In this document: piece by piece, positions 1 to 12,790 of the stretch | Layout: every line of letters begins with the position of its first letter | Numbering within the stretch: the stretch's first letter is position 1 | DNA from: Apodemus sylvaticus | Lineage: Eukaryota; Chordata; Mammalia; Rodentia; Muridae | Direction: 5' to 3' | Length of the DNA: 64,000 nt | NCBI RefSeq assembly: GCF_947179515.1 | Contig: NC_067474.1 | Location: forward strand, 92,084,824-92,148,823 | The notes under the pieces: model-generated | Told to the model about the DNA's origin: nothing | Seen by the model: only the letters and a program-made list of their open reading frames with translations | Databases searched by the model: none | Position numbers and translations under genes: made by a program

Positions 1-499
1 CACATATCACTGGTAAGTAACACCCTTCTAATTGAGCTAAAGCACATTCAATAGGGGGGAAACAAAGGTTGGTACTAGAAACCTAGAAAAATTTCTGTGG
101 TAGCAAAACCAGTTTTTACAAAACAAAACAAAAAACAAAAAACAATAACAACAAAAAAACCCCTACTAACATTACTTTGCTAAACCACCATATGTCCTAA
201 GGGTATCCAAAATATAACCCTTATATTCACAGATAAAAGTAGCTATCACTACTTAAAATTGAAGCCACTGCAGAAAACCAAAATTAGAAACTATGTAGAC
301 ATCTTGGGGACCCTGAGTTCCAAAGGCTGTATTTATATGACAGCTCCTGAATATATGGCTCAGGGAACATTATCAGAAGAGAGGACAGAAAAATTGTAAG
401 CCTACCACAAAAGGAATCTGTCATACAAATGCCTGCAATGGTACCTATATACTTAAATAAATAAATTAATTAATTAATAAGTTAATAAATAAATAAATG
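1..499. other. Unique AT-rich flank, no gene
   Basis: No open frame with coding character and no recognised repeat. An A-rich tract with interspersed C lies at about 115-165, and a (TAAA/TTAA)n simple repeat at about 453-498 runs straight into the following L1 fragment. Confidence 0.6.
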
Positions 500-1026
500 A
501 GGATTTCCCACCATGTAATAAGGATACATGCTCTACTATGTTCATAGCAGCCCTATTTATAATTGCCAGATGCTGGAAAGAACCCAGGTATCCCTCAACA
601 GAAGAGTGGATGCAAAAAATGTGGTATATCTACACAATGGAGTACTATTCAGCCATTAGAAACAATGAATTCATGAAATTCTTAGGCAAATGAATGGAGC
701 TAGAGAACATCATACTAAGTGAGGTAACGCAGACTCAAAAGGTGAATCATGGTATGCACTCACTAATAAGTGGATATTAACCTAGAAAACTGGAATACCC
801 AAAACATAATCCACACATCAAATGAGGTACAAGAAGAAAGGAGGAGTGGCCCTTTGTTCTGGAAAGACTCAGTGAAGCAATATTCAGCAAAACCAGAACA
901 GGGAAGTGGGAAGGGGTAGGTGGGAGGACAAGGGGAGAGAAGAGGGCTTACGGGACTTTCGGGGAGTGGGGGGCTAGAAAAGGGGAAATCATTTGAAATA
1001 TAAATAAAAATATATCGACTAAAAAA

Positions 1027-1065
<39 letters not shown>

Positions 1066-1068
1066 ATA
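500..1068 (+). mobile_element. 5'-truncated young L1, ORF2 C-terminus plus short 3' UTR
   Basis: Nucleotides 500-779 encode the last ~90 residues of L1 ORF2, ending SLISGY. A ~240-nt short 3' UTR follows, with a G-rich run (about 897-970), then an (AAAT)n tail at 1021-1068. A nonsense change at 691-693 turns the Trp codon of the GKWMELEN motif into TGA. The upstream flank is itself a TAAA repeat, so a target-site duplication cannot be separated from the tail. Other copies of this subfamily lie at 1.7, 10.2, 17.0, 29.9, 47.6 and 61.1 kb. Confidence 0.93.
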
Positions 1069-1261
1069 TCTGAACAATGGCAAAATTGATAGACATCCTA
1101 ACTTGGAAGGCTAAAAATATCACTAGTTCCTACACCTAGACAATGATCTAAAGCCAACTAATGACTGCTGGGAGGAGTGTCAAATCTAGATTACAAAGGA
1201 AGTAGGAGATGGAACTACCTCAATATCTAACTACACTATAATCGTATTTAGACTCCAAAGA

Positions 1262-1716
1262 CTTTGCATCCAATTACAGGGACACTTGCTCATTCATGTA
1301 CTTTGCAGCTCTGTTCATATTTATTTTCTTTACTTATTTTTTCTTTAGTCCAGACCATATGCCCTTTTGGATCACTGGCAACTGTTCCACATCCCACACC
1401 TTCTCTCCCCATCTTCAAGAGGATGTCCCCAGCCCCAACAACAGAACTCCTGATTCCCTGGGCCCCCAAGTCTCTCAATGGTTAGGTGTATCTTATCTGA
1501 CTGAGTCCAGACTTGGCAGTCCTCTGATGTATGTGTGCCCTTTAGATGTCCTTCAACAGACAAGTGGATAAAGATTTATGATGCATTTGTAGAATACAAT
1601 ATTATTCTGCTATTAAAAAATCATGGCATCTCCCCAAAAATGGATGCATCTGGAAAAACTCATTCTGAGTGGAGTAACTTAGATTCAAAACAGCAAGTAT
1701 TATATGTATTTCCTTT
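1262..1716 (+). mobile_element. Old L1 ORF2 3'-end fragment, interrupted
   Basis: Two stretches (about 1262-1345 and 1540-1716) resemble diverged plus-strand ORF2 C-terminal sequence (a Cys/Ala-rich 'MYFAALF' region, then a 'SFNRQVDKD'-type region and the LEKLILSGVT-like end). The DNA between them does not fit this reading and looks like an antisense old L1 3' UTR. This is a similarity judged by eye on decayed sequence; the boundaries are approximate. Confidence 0.5.
1345..1540 (-). mobile_element. Probable antisense Lx-type 3' UTR piece
   Basis: The stretch is C/T-rich, and its reverse complement resembles the purine-rich 3' UTR of old rodent Lx elements (terms such as 'ggacatcc', 'gggggccc', 'agacttgggggc'). 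It sits between two pieces of an older plus-strand L1 fragment, as expected for a nested insertion, but I see no clear target-site duplication. Confidence 0.4.
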
Positions 1717-1731
1717 AAAAGGGATTCTTCT

Positions 1732-2417
1732 TTTTTTTTTTTTTATTATTCGATATAATTTATTTACATTTCAAATGATTTCCCCTTTTCTAGCCCCCCC
1801 CACTCCCCGAAAGTCCCGCAAACCCCCTTCTCTTCCCCTGTCCTCCCACCCACCCCTTCCCACTTCCCCGTTCTGGTTTTGCTGAATACTGTTTCACTGA
1901 GTCTTTCCAGAACCAGGGGCCACTCCTCCTTTCTTCTTGTACCTCATTTGATGTGTGGATTATGTTTTGGGTATTCCAGTTTTCTAGGTTAATATCCACT
2001 TATTAGTGAGTGCATACCATGATTCACCTTTTGAGTCTGGGTAACCTCACTTAGTATGATATTCTCTAGTTCCATCCATTTGCCTAAGAATTTCATGCAT
2101 TCATTGTTTCTAATGGCTGAATAGTACTCCATTGTGTAGATATACCACATTTTTTGCATCCACTCTTCTGTTGAGGGATACCTGGGTTCTTTCCAGCATC
2201 TGGCAATTACAAATAGGGCTGCTGTGAACATAGTAGAACATGTATCCTTATTACATGGTGGGGAGTCTTCTGGGTATATGCCCAGGAGTGGTATAGCAGG
2301 ATCTTCTGGAAGTAAGGTGCCCAGTTTTCGGAGGAACCGCCAGACTGATTTCCAGAGTGGTTGTACCAATTTGCAACCCCACCAGCAGTGGAGGAGTGTT
2401 CCTCTTTCTCCACACCT
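1732..2417 (-). mobile_element. 5'-truncated young L1 with 15-bp TSD
   Basis: On the minus strand this runs from ORF2 C-terminal sequence (containing the SLPEDPAIPLLGIYPED-like region) through the SGY stop at about 1989 and the short 3' UTR to a poly-A tail (seen as the T-run at 1732-1742). Perfect 15-bp duplications flank it at 1717-1731 and 2418-2432, both starting aaaagggattc. ORF2 is open for 126 codons here, so the copy is young. It landed in an older plus-strand L1 remnant. Confidence 0.95.
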
Positions 2418-2432
2418 AAAAGGGATTCTTCT

Positions 2433-3696
2433 AAACTATCATAGGCATGCTGCAATCCCTATAACCACTGATATTAGGTATAGGATGAGTACAAGAGCTT
2501 CCATGTGTGGGTAAACAAAAAATATTTTATGAGAGGACAGGAAAAATTCTGGAATGGGAAGATTAAAGAGAGGAGTTATAAGAAAGGGCTAGGGAAGGAG
2601 TGAGGCAATTATTGCTAAGTGTTGTGCACAATTTTATAATGCATTCTCGTTCATTGCCTGGTGCCAGCAATGGTGGCCTCATCGAGCTCCCAAGGCTAGT
2701 TCTACCAAACCTCTAGCATCTAACCCATGGCTGTGTCATTTCTTCTGCCCACCTGAGTCATCACAGATGGAAAACACCAAACAGACTTAATATTTTAAAA
2801 CCAGCCAGATAACGCAACTGTTGGGCAAAGAATTTCTTGCCCTATCCTGCTTAGGCTCTGCAGCCACCTGAATCTTGAATCCTCTCTGCATCCCCTTCTC
2901 TTCTTGTCGGATCTAGAAATCCCACCTCTTTACTTTCACTCAGTGCATAACTTTTGCCATCTTTATTGACATAATCAAGAAATAATTAAGGAACCAGATT
3001 TCAGTATCAGCTCCTCCTCCCCTAGCTCACCAACCCACCCACTCCTGCTTCCCTGTTCTGGCATTGCCCTATACTGGAGTGATTCAGTTCAATATACACA
3101 TATTTTTTATCAGTGATGTGACTCTTCATAATTTCAGGGAATTTTTTAATTTTCAAAATAAGAATGTTTCATCACATAGTAAAGAAATAAAGAATATAAT
3201 ATTGAGTTATATATTAAGATGAAATGTGAGGATGACTTCATATTACAGTATAAAATTTCAGAAATGCTTCCTTTTCTAAAAGAAATAACTGTATCTATTC
3301 AAGGTATATTTGACACACAGAATAAAAAACGAACAAAGATTTAAATGACTGTAACAACTAGTAAAAACAAAAGATATTTAAATCATATTAGAGGAAATAA
3401 AAATGAAGAAAAAAACAAGGCAAAACAAATAGGTCTCAGTAAATAGAAAAGCAGAACTTAATGTTTGTCTACATAGTGGTAATCGCATGAAGTATGAACA
3501 TACAAAATCTTCAGGTAAATGTCTGGTTGCAAAGTAAACTAAATAGTTAAATAGTAAAAAAATACATCTCCTTGAAGTAGACATGGTTGAGATATATTTG
3601 TGCAAAAAACTGAAATTAAATGAATAAAAATTACATTGTAGATGAAACCTATGTAGCAATTACTTTGCTGTTATAAAGCAAGAGCACTATGAGAAA
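2433..3696. other. No gene; diverged repeat remains
   Basis: No coding signal. 2433-2515 may continue the old L1 interrupted by the insertion at 1732. 2640-3000 has the look of a decayed rodent repeat that I cannot name. 3005-3100 is recognisable as an antisense old L1 3' UTR (C/T-rich, the reverse of the polypurine region present at about 38,060-38,130). 3100-3696 is AT-rich and unassigned. Confidence 0.5.
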
Positions 3697-3838
3697 TTAG
3701 GCATGGTGGTATGCACCTCTAATCTCAGCACTTGGGAGATAGAGGCAGTCCTTCTCTGTCATTTGTGGGCCAACCTGTTCTACACAGTGAACTAGAGGAC
3801 ATCCAGGACTAAACAGAGACAGAGCCTCAAACAATTTA
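3697..3838 (+). mobile_element. B1 SINE, diverged
   Basis: The ~140-nt sequence follows the 7SL-derived B1 layout: 'aggcatggtgg' start, A-box-like region, 'tctcagcacttgggag', 'gaggcag', 'ccaacctg', 'cagtgaactagaggacatcc' region, and an A-rich end after 'gcctcaaac'. Divergence is well above 15% by eye, so it is an old, probably transcriptionally dead copy. B1 supports a rodent origin. Confidence 0.9.
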
Positions 3839-5828
3839 GAACTAAGGAGTCTCACTAGATACAGGAAGATTATGCATTATAATTAGAAATTGTTAAATAA
3901 TTGCCAAGTATACTAATTCTAAATAATTGACCCTAAATTATTATACACTAAGTAACCTTAGAAGTATGTGGAACAGGGCCATGAATCACAGGGAGCATAT
4001 CCAGAAATTGACCTTTTCAGTCCTGAGCCTACAAAGCAAGCACCAATTGGGAAATCTCAAGTGATGTGGACATATTAACACACTAAAATTGCTTGGATTT
4101 TATTAATGCAGGAAATTTGAATTACGTAATCTTTAATATGTGTGTGTGTGTGTGTGTGTACACTATTTGCCAAAATAAATTATCATTTTCTACCATAAAG
4201 CATAATCTCAGTTAGTTAAAAATCTTAAAAGCTGTGATATCTAGATAAAGTGATTTAGTTTATAAATCCATGATCGAAGATGAATATAAAATACTATTAT
4301 TTAGCAACTATACAGTAAACGTCTACATAACTCAAAAGGAGTAGATAGATGTTTTAGACATTTAAGTGAGATTAACATGTTCAAACAAAACTTTAATGAG
4401 TCCCATGATTGTAAATATATGTATCCTATTTCTGCTTCTAGGAAAGATGAAATAAAAATTATTAAGTTTATCTCCATAATAAAACTAAACTGAGAAAATA
4501 TTTGAAACATTGACTTTCAAGAGACACAATTTAGAAATTATAAGAAAATAAACCTGAAAAATGTGAAAATCAATGAGACTCAGATTCTAATTCAGTATGT
4601 CACCTAGTGAGCATCCCAGTCTCAGGTAGAGTAGGGAACCCAGACAAAATTCAGGAAACTTTCTGAGTTGAATTCCAAACATAAAAGGAAATGACACAAT
4701 CTGGGACAAATTTTATGACCCTAGGGGACATTTGTAGAAGGGGGACAAATCTCTTCTACAAATCTAAAAATAAATCAAATAGTACAATGCAGAGGCTAAA
4801 ATGATATTCGCTATCAAAGGAGATATAGGAGTCATTAGTAAAAATGTGAAATATTAAGTAAGGTAGGAAGAGTAAGAGAAATCTTTAACAACAGTGGTCG
4901 TGGATCATAATAAATTATAATATTTTCTGGCTGTGGATCATGTAGTTATGAATATCTTTTCTTTGAAAAAGATGTCTGACCACAAACCCACATTATTCAG
5001 TTAGTACAATACTGCCAAATAGTTTTGCCAGGCTTTGATGCTTTAATTCAGCGCCAAAGTTAAAGGGCCTATTTGATGTGAACCCTTAAAACATAGGCCT
5101 CTGGATGATATTCTATCAAGCTACAGCAGTATGAAATAATGTATATATGAACAAATATAATCTACATACATGAAAAGTAATACATGGTATTTGGATTTCA
5201 ACCTAAAGAAATAAATTATGGAAATGTTATGAAAAAACCTAACATTTGTCTAAAACTCTGAAAACTTTATGTTAAACTTTTCTGTCAAAAAAAAAACTTT
5301 TCTGTCATAATAAAATGTAATGTCCACTGAGAAACATTTTGCTGTAATTACAGTTAGTTATCAGTTCACATTTTTCATACTTCACTTTTCCTGATTGCCT
5401 TCAAGCTCTAAGGTAGCATTTTTGCCATTAGCAGGCCATAGTATTCTAATTTTAAATAGCTGTTTCAGATATTGCTATAGAGAAACTGTAAGTTACATAA
5501 TCAAATTATACATTAGTTATTTGTTAATTGATCTAAGTGAATAGTGTAATGATATAAAAAGATATGAAAGCCAAAAGAAAAATGTTGAAGAAACAATTTC
5601 TCCTATATCTTATAAAGATATTCTCAATCTTTAAAAGTATCCAATAAAAGAAAGGAAAAATTGTCCATTTATTCCACTATTAGGAAGATAACTTCCTAAA
5701 ACCTACAACATATTTTAAAACACTTAAATATCACATCCTAAAATGCCTGGTAGAACATGAAAAATGATAAATAACAACTTTAGTTATTGGAGAATGCTAC
5801 TTAAAGTCACAATATTATATCTTCATAT

Positions 5829-5831
<3 letters not shown>
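3839..5831. other. Unique AT-rich DNA, no gene; (TG)n at 4139-4160
   Basis: No recognisable gene or repeat family apart from the short TG microsatellite at 4139-4160 and a small direct repeat around 5275-5308 (aaacttttctgtca twice, separated by an A-run). Open frames are short and uninterpretable. Confidence 0.55.

Positions 5832-5877
<46 letters not shown>
5832..5877. repeat. (GA)n microsatellite
   Basis: About 46 nt of GA dinucleotides with one AA interruption near 5859. Confidence 0.95.
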
Positions 5878-6769
5878 TTAGAAAAGGCTGTAATAAAAAG
5901 GATTTAGCAGAAAGGAATAAAAAAGATCTAGAATAATGTAATCTTCACACATTTCTTTGAAAAATCCAAACTTTCAGAGTTCCAAGAAAACAATGTGACC
6001 ATTTGGAAAAAAAAATAAAGCAGTTACTAGGAGTTGCACATGTCCTTGCAACTCCTTGTAACTTTCCCACAAGGTTACTGAAACTTTCCTCAGATAATAA
6101 AATTTCCAGTTCCTCCAAAATCTAGCCTAACCAGGCCAACCTCTAAAAAATTACTATTATTTTGTCTTTTGTGATTTATAACCTAGAGATACAAGCAATT
6201 GTAACCCACCTCCTGTAGATGCTTATAACCAAACATGAGTCCTAGTTAGGAACATCAAGTGTTCTTCAATGTTGAGCCAATATTAAAGCTGTATGAAGAA
6301 GTTTTTAAATAAATAAATAGAACATACATTTCAACAATTACATTAAAAGAGAAAAATGAATGTAAAAATATACAAAAGAACAGAATGGTAAAGATATGTA
6401 GTAGACCTTCTATTTTTCAGCTTTATTTATATATACAGTACAAATGACCTAGTAAACAAGTTTTCTCATCTGACTCATCTTATTTTATAGCTAACATGTG
6501 TAGGAATAGGAAAATAATAAGCAACAATTAGAAGTCTAAGCTAACAAAGTTAATTAGAGAACACCTGTAAGTATTTTACACCTTTAAAAAATTAGAGATG
6601 TTAAAATATAAAATAGGCAGTAAGGCAATAGCCATCAACAATGATAAAATTAATGATCAAACTGAAGGAACATTCTGTGTGCATGATGACAGTTTCTTGA
6701 AAATGTTCAGGCAGGAGCGAGAAAGACAATAAGCAAAAAGAAAATAAAGAGTTTATAATTTATGACTGT
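5878..6769. other. Unique AT-rich DNA, no gene
   Basis: No coding signal and no repeat family recognised; A/T-rich throughout. Confidence 0.5.
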
Positions 6770-6985
6770 ATTAGTTACTTTTCTTGCGCCAATAAAGTAA
6801 CATGACCCAGGATGACATTGCAAGGAAAAGTTCATTTCAACTTTCTCTTACAGAATACATCATGGAGGTGGAGTCATGGCAGTCATAAAGGTTCCTTATC
6901 TGTGAAACAGCAGCACCAACCGCAGACTTAAGTATTCAAATATAAGCCTATGAGGCACATTTCTCATTTAAAGCAGTATAAGAAG
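6770..6985 (+). mobile_element. Rodent interspersed repeat copy 1, unnamed
   Basis: The segment begins 'gtattagttacttttc', continues through a 'catgaccc...aaggaaaagttcatttcaac' block and a 'catggaggtgg...catggcagtc' block, and ends with 'tattcaaatataagcctatg'. The same order of motifs occurs at 12,672-13,125, 15,437-15,735 and 25,580-26,005 and, reversed, at 27,622-27,950. I know this as a common rodent interspersed repeat but will not commit to a family name. Confidence 0.6.
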
Positions 6986-7610
6986 ACAGTGCCAACACAT
7001 AAAATATCCAAGCTATAAACTATAAAAGTGGAAAAACACTGAGAAAAACAGGAAATAAAAAAGGAAGAAAAAAGAAAGGATGAAATAAAGAGAGAAAGAA
7101 AGAATAACTTACAACTTTCCTCATTTTCTAATTAAGGCACATTATGAAGTGGAAGTGTAAGAATAAGCATTTTCAGTAGATTAAGTGTGTCTGAGAAAAG
7201 AGAACATCATATTGTCATTGACTCATAGGTACTACTAGATTTTATGAGGATACATATGTAGGAATGGTGATGGCTACCAACCATAAGCACCTGGATCGGG
7301 TTGACAATGGGATTGATCTAAGGGCCATAAATCAGAAGATTTTCCCTGGTCTGTGTTCCAACTTTATCCACATAGTTACCACGTTCCTCATACCTCCTGA
7401 ATACAGATCACTACTTTGTGCCTGTCTTCTCTCACTCATCACCAGCTGTCTCCTGAGCAGTCAAGGTTCCTCTTTGTAGGGCTCACTGTTGTGAGTAGAT
7501 TTGTCTTGGATGCAGATGTTCAGATGGTCTGTTAGCACATTGCCAATACCCTGGAGAGTTAATACAGATTAACATGTTATTGCTGACATACATTAGTACT
7601 CTTTTTTTTT
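6986..7610. other. Unique DNA, no gene
   Basis: A purine-rich patch lies at 7020-7110. The rest (7110-7610) is unique-looking; a 71-codon open frame at 7264-7479 has no recognisable motif. Confidence 0.45.
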
Positions 7611-7623
7611 TTTATTTTACACT

Positions 7624-8031
7624 GTGCTTTATTGTTTTATTATACAACAACCTTCCAAATGTGAAAGTACTATGGGGCTAATAGAATTTATTTTCAGGAT
7701 TCACACCTTTGTTCTTCTGGAAGTTCCAAGAAGGCCATTTTCACATGTCAAGCCAAGAAAAATATATGCGAGAAAAGTCCCTGATGTTTACAAGGAAGCA
7801 GCTGTCTGTGACAAAGGTTCACTGACCAGTTTCTGAAAAAAGGCAACTAACTTTAAAGTTCATTTGGCTACCAGTGTGGCTGGTCCCTAACTAGATATTC
7901 CTGAGATTGAATGGTGGTACAAAGTTTTCCTGAACTCAATACAGATTCCTGTATACATCACTCCACATGAAGAGGGAGACATTGCTGGACAGGGCTCTGT
8001 GTATATCTTTATCAATCAAGAGATATAAGGC
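7624..8031 (+). pseudogene. Unidentified coding-like stretch, two in-frame stops
   Basis: One plus-strand frame reads protein-like for about 130 codons from about 7624 to a stop at about 8029-8031. Only two in-frame stops interrupt it (TGA at 7834, TAA at 7888), and the frame stays the same across both. The product is mixed and non-repetitive, for example KPRKIYARKVPDVYKEAAV before the first stop and EIEWWYKVFLNSIQIPVY after the second. A splice-acceptor-like 'atttattttcag' ends near 7698. No family is recognised. It could be a decayed exon, a processed pseudogene, an unrecognised mobile-element protein or chance. A T-run just upstream (7602-7613) would suit a minus-strand retrocopy, which conflicts with the plus-strand reading. 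Confidence 0.3.
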
Positions 8032-9223
8032 AGTTATACATGTAATAAACAGCAGGAATTATATGTAAACAGATATTCTTTTTATTTTAAAAATTCTAAT
8101 TCAGTCTAAAGATATGGATACAATTGTCTTCTTTAGGTTTATGAGATGTCATTGAGTTTTTCTGACCACTGACTAAGAGACATTTAGAAAAGAAGAATCC
8201 ATAGATGTACTGACTATATCACTAGTACATACTGCTGCTCCTTCAAGAATGGGCTTCCCCATCAATTTATTTTCTCCCTGTGTCTTCTGCTTCCATGTCA
8301 ACTTCTGTCTGACTCCCCTGTGAGTTTGTTTTCCTGAGCTGACAGAACCAGGTGAACATCCCTGTCACTTGACTAGCCACTTTTCTCTCTGATACTAAAA
8401 GAAGGGTGTTAGCAATACAATTGTTATATATCAGGTAATTTGGCTTCATGGAGAGTTGCCAGACAGCACTCTGTCTTTAACTTTTCTGACATGGCTATGG
8501 GAAGATCAAAGCAAATGCCCATATTTCCTCTTGAGAGGTATGTTGTGGTAATTTTGGACACTTTGCATTAGTGCTCAGATTCCTGTGAAGTTCTTTCTAG
8601 TCACAGGTGACAGCCTGCATTTTCTCTTGCTCCTCAGATTCAGTGTCACACAGCCTTTCTCACAAGTGATCAAAGACTGTAATTTCAGGACAACTGCCAT
8701 GAGGGAGCAACCGAGCAAGGCAAAGAGCATGGATCCCTTCGCACTGAAATTCTAGTTATAATAGACAAGATTCAAGCTAATTTTCATTAACCCAGAAACC
8801 ATTTACATTTTTAGCACTTAAGTGAAGTAATACAAAGGGAAGAAATGATTATGGAAAAAGGGAAACAAGAACATTAGAAAGTCCTTGAAATTCATGTAGA
8901 GAATATAAAAACGAACACTTAAAATCAAGACATTGATACCACAAGGAAATCTTTTACTAAGAAAATATAAGAATGACTGAATGTGAGAGAAGCCACCATG
9001 GCTAGTGTAGATTGCCTGTATATCATGGGTAGTTTTATAGGTTTGAGCTAAAGAACTATCAAAAATATCCTAGCATGTGTTAGAATTCTTGATGCAAGAC
9101 TATGGTGTCTATTGCTTATATCATTTGCAGTAATACACCCCATGTTCATTTGTTCATTAAGTTTGTTTATTTTCTTTGTGTTATGTTAATTTTTATGTAT
9201 TATTATCATTACAAATATTGGTT

Positions 9224-9274
9224 TATGTGTGTGTGTGCGTGTGCGTGTGCATGTGTGTGTGTTTGTGTGTGTGT
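9224..9274. repeat. Imperfect (TG)n microsatellite
   Basis: About 50 nt of TG with CG, CA and TT interruptions, typical of an ageing dinucleotide array. Confidence 0.92.
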
Positions 9275-9707
9275 TATTCTTATATTTTGGTTTGCTTTAA
9301 GACTAAGCCTTATTGTAAGGTTCAAGCAAGAGCACCATTTACTGTTCAGTTCATATTAACTTCTGCCTCTATCTTAGTGTTGGGAGGACAGGTGAACGGC
9401 ATGACTTTTAGCTCAGCTCCAGTGTTCACACAAAAATAAGAGAAATAATGGTTATTTCTTTGACCACTTCATTGTCAGCCAGTAGGCCTTTCATCTGAAA
9501 CTACAGATGTTTTGTTTTTATATCAACGGCCAGCTGGATAGCTGAAGATGTGACTCAGGGGTTAATACCAAAACCTTCTCTGGGAGAAGACCAAGAATTA
9601 GGTCCTCAAACCATGTTGGGCTTCTTACAACCAACTTCATCTTTTGCTCCAAAGAAACCAATGCCTCTTTAGGCCTTCATGAGTGCTGCATTTGCTTGTT
9701 AAAACTA

Positions 9708-9814
<107 letters not shown>

Positions 9815-10170
9815 AGAAAATCGAAGAATTACATTTTAAAGATGAGCCAATATATTAGCGTAATTTAGTTTTTAGGACTTTTCATATTTATATTTCCTAG
9901 GCCACATCTAAAGTGGGTGTAAGAATTTCATGGACTTTCAATGTTTTTAGAATATTTAAATTTATTTGGTAGCTATTTATGCAAAAGCAAAAATCAGAAA
10001 TAATATTTAAGCAAATAAAATAGTGCATGATGCATTCTATCGGTGCAGCAAACATTTAATAATCAGCTATTCTGTGTATTTGTTTTTCTCGTCAAAAATA
10101 TATGTTTCTCAAATTACACTTGAGCATGTATAAAATTATCTTTTAATGGGAATTAGAAATTATGCTTTAA

Positions 10171-10910
10171 CACCAGTCAGAATGGCTAAGATTAAAAATT
10201 CAGGAGATAGCAGGTGTTGGAGAGGGTGTGGAGAAAGAGGAACACTCCTCCACTGCTGGTGGGGTTGCAAATTGGTACAACCACTCTGGAAATCAGTCTG
10301 GAGGTTCCTCCGAAAACTGGGCACCTCACTTCCAGAAGATCCTGCTATACCACTCCTGGGCATATACCCAGAGGATTCCCCACCATGTAATAAGGGTACA
10401 TGCTCTACTATGTTCATAGCAGCCCTATTTATAATTGCCAGATGCTGGAAAGAACCCAGGTATCCCTCAACAGAAGAGTGGATACAAAAAAATGTGGTAC
10501 ATTTACACAGTGGAGTACTATTCAGCCATTAGAAACAATGAATTCATGAGATTCTTAGGCAAATGGATGGAACTAGAGAACATTATACTAAGTGAGGTAA
10601 CCCAGACTCAAAAGGTGAATCATTGTATACACTCACTAAAAAGTGGATATTAACCTAGAAACCTGGAATACCCAAAACATAATCTACACATCAAATGAGG
10701 TACAAGAAGAAAGGAAGAGTGGCCCCTTGTTCTGGAAAGACTCAGTGAAGCAGTATTCTGCAAAACCAGAACGGGGAAGTGGGAAGGGGTGGGTGGGAGG
10801 ACAGGGGGAGAAAAGGGGGCTTACAGGACTTTCTGGGAGTGGGGGGGCTAGGAAAGGGGAAATCATTTGAAATGTAAATAAAAAATATATCGAATAAAAA
10901 ATATTAAAAA
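10171..10910 (+). mobile_element. 5'-truncated young L1 with 16-bp TSD
   Basis: Insertion starts in ORF2 at the LTPVRMAKIKNSG region and carries the Cys-rich C-terminal motif (GCGERGTLLHCWWGC), the ORF2 stop at about 10,651, the short 3' UTR and a tail ending in AATAAA-like sequence. Perfect 16-bp TSDs lie at 10,155-10,170 and 10,911-10,926. An extra A in the A-run near 10,487 shifts the ORF2 frame before the WYIYTVEYYSAIRN region. The tail is 'gaataaaaaatatt' rather than pure A. Confidence 0.96.
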
Positions 10911-10926
10911 AGAAATTATGCTTTAA

Positions 10927-12671
10927 GAATGTTAAATATTACAACTGAAAAAGAAAGTAATAAGTAATAAATAATAAAATGAATACATTAACTTACTCTG
11001 CAATGCTAGAAAAAGCTACATATATTTTACCAATAATATTTGTTAAAGTAAGTTTTAAAAAGTGCTGATTAGAGATGGATAATGCCAATAAAATGCTCAA
11101 TGACCAAATGCAACACAAGGGTCACATTCCCTAGTCCTTAGGATTCATTTAACTACCAAGCTTTGCCAGTAATGCCTATGATTTTATAGCTTTGTGTCAC
11201 AGGGTTTTGAAGCACTTCTGCCTTCTGTCTACTCACACCTACAGAAAAACTAGTGGCCAGAAAGTTTTTATTTCTTTAGCATATTCCATCAACTTTCCAT
11301 CTGAATTCTTAAATACATTTTCATAATTAATATCTAAAATTTAATTATAAAATTTAACTATCAAATTTTATTGTGAAAATTTCATTATACAATTTCTAAT
11401 TTGAATTTTTCTTTTTCTGTGAATCACAAGATTCTGAATATTTTATCAAGATAAAAATATAAAGTTTCTCCTTTGAAAAATTTACTTATCTGTTTATTGA
11501 AATTTTGACTGTTTATGACTATTTCTCTTCTTAATGCAGAGGTTTTGCCTGCCTTCAACTTGTACAGATCTTTTTCATGCTCTCACAATACATGTGAGTT
11601 CATATGTGTAACTGAGATGTATTAAAAACAACATTCCTTTGACTTTATTTACTTTCTCTGGCTCTTACAAACTTTCAACTGTTAATCTAACATATTCTCT
11701 GTGTTTTTCTTTGAGAGGTCGGAAAATTAATGTCACAGTTGTGTTTATACATGCTGTGATCTGTCCATTATTTCCTGCAACCATGTGTGTGTCTGTATTA
11801 TTCATTATCTACTGTAAAAAAGAAGCTTCTGTAATAAGTTATTAGGAGTAAGTTTGATGTTATATTCATTTATCAGAATGGTAGCAGTGAATTCTACCCA
11901 TGACCTGTGGCATGTCTAGGCATAGGAGTTTGGCTTTGATGATGTAGCCAAGTATGAGTTTCAACTGGTAGAATGGATCTCAAAAGCAACCAGAAAGTGA
12001 TTGGTTATTCCTATTGCATCAGGTGTACTATTGCACCAGTAATTATATCCTGCTGTGTACATTACTATTGTAGGTGGCAATGTTGGTTATTGGTTAGGAT
12101 TAGTGATTAGTGTGCGCAGCAACTCACAAAAATTTGAAAGCAAGTCAATAGTGGTGAGTAGGTAGTTGATATTTGCTTTTTTGAAGACTCAAGACTGGTG
12201 TCTTCAACAATAAAACATTCACTTTCAAATTATGTTATCTAAGAGCTTTATCAATAACCTCTAAAGGCTGAGAGCCTTTAGTCCTTCCCTGTATAGCAAC
12301 ACAAAATGAAATAACCTCCTTCCCGTTATTTCAAGTGAAAATCATGTATCTGATGATTCAACACTAACATCCACAAATGAATAAAATATTTGACATTTTT
12401 ATGTCTATGTTTGGTTATTTCATTTAGAATGACTGCTCCCAGACATTTACTTTACTCACAAATTTCTTGATTCTGTTTTGTTAAATAGCCAAATAATGTT
12501 ACTCTGTTTAAATAAACAATTATTTTTTATTATACATCTGTCAGTACTTAGACTTCTACACTATTCCTATTAGTTGGATATTGGGAATAGAGTAAAGATA
12601 AACCATTTCGAAGAGAAATAGTTGTAGTATACATTAGATTTCTCTGGGTATTTTCACAAGAGTGGTACATC
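10927..12671. other. Unique AT-rich DNA, no gene
   Basis: No gene or repeat family recognised. 11,325-11,410 is a run of near-repeats of 'aaaattt', probably AT-rich low complexity. Confidence 0.5.
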
Positions 12672-12739
12672 TAATTCATACTTGTAAGAGTTAGTGTTTC
12701 TATTGCTGTTAAAAGACACCATGATCACATGACTATGGC

Positions 12740-12790
<51 letters not shown>

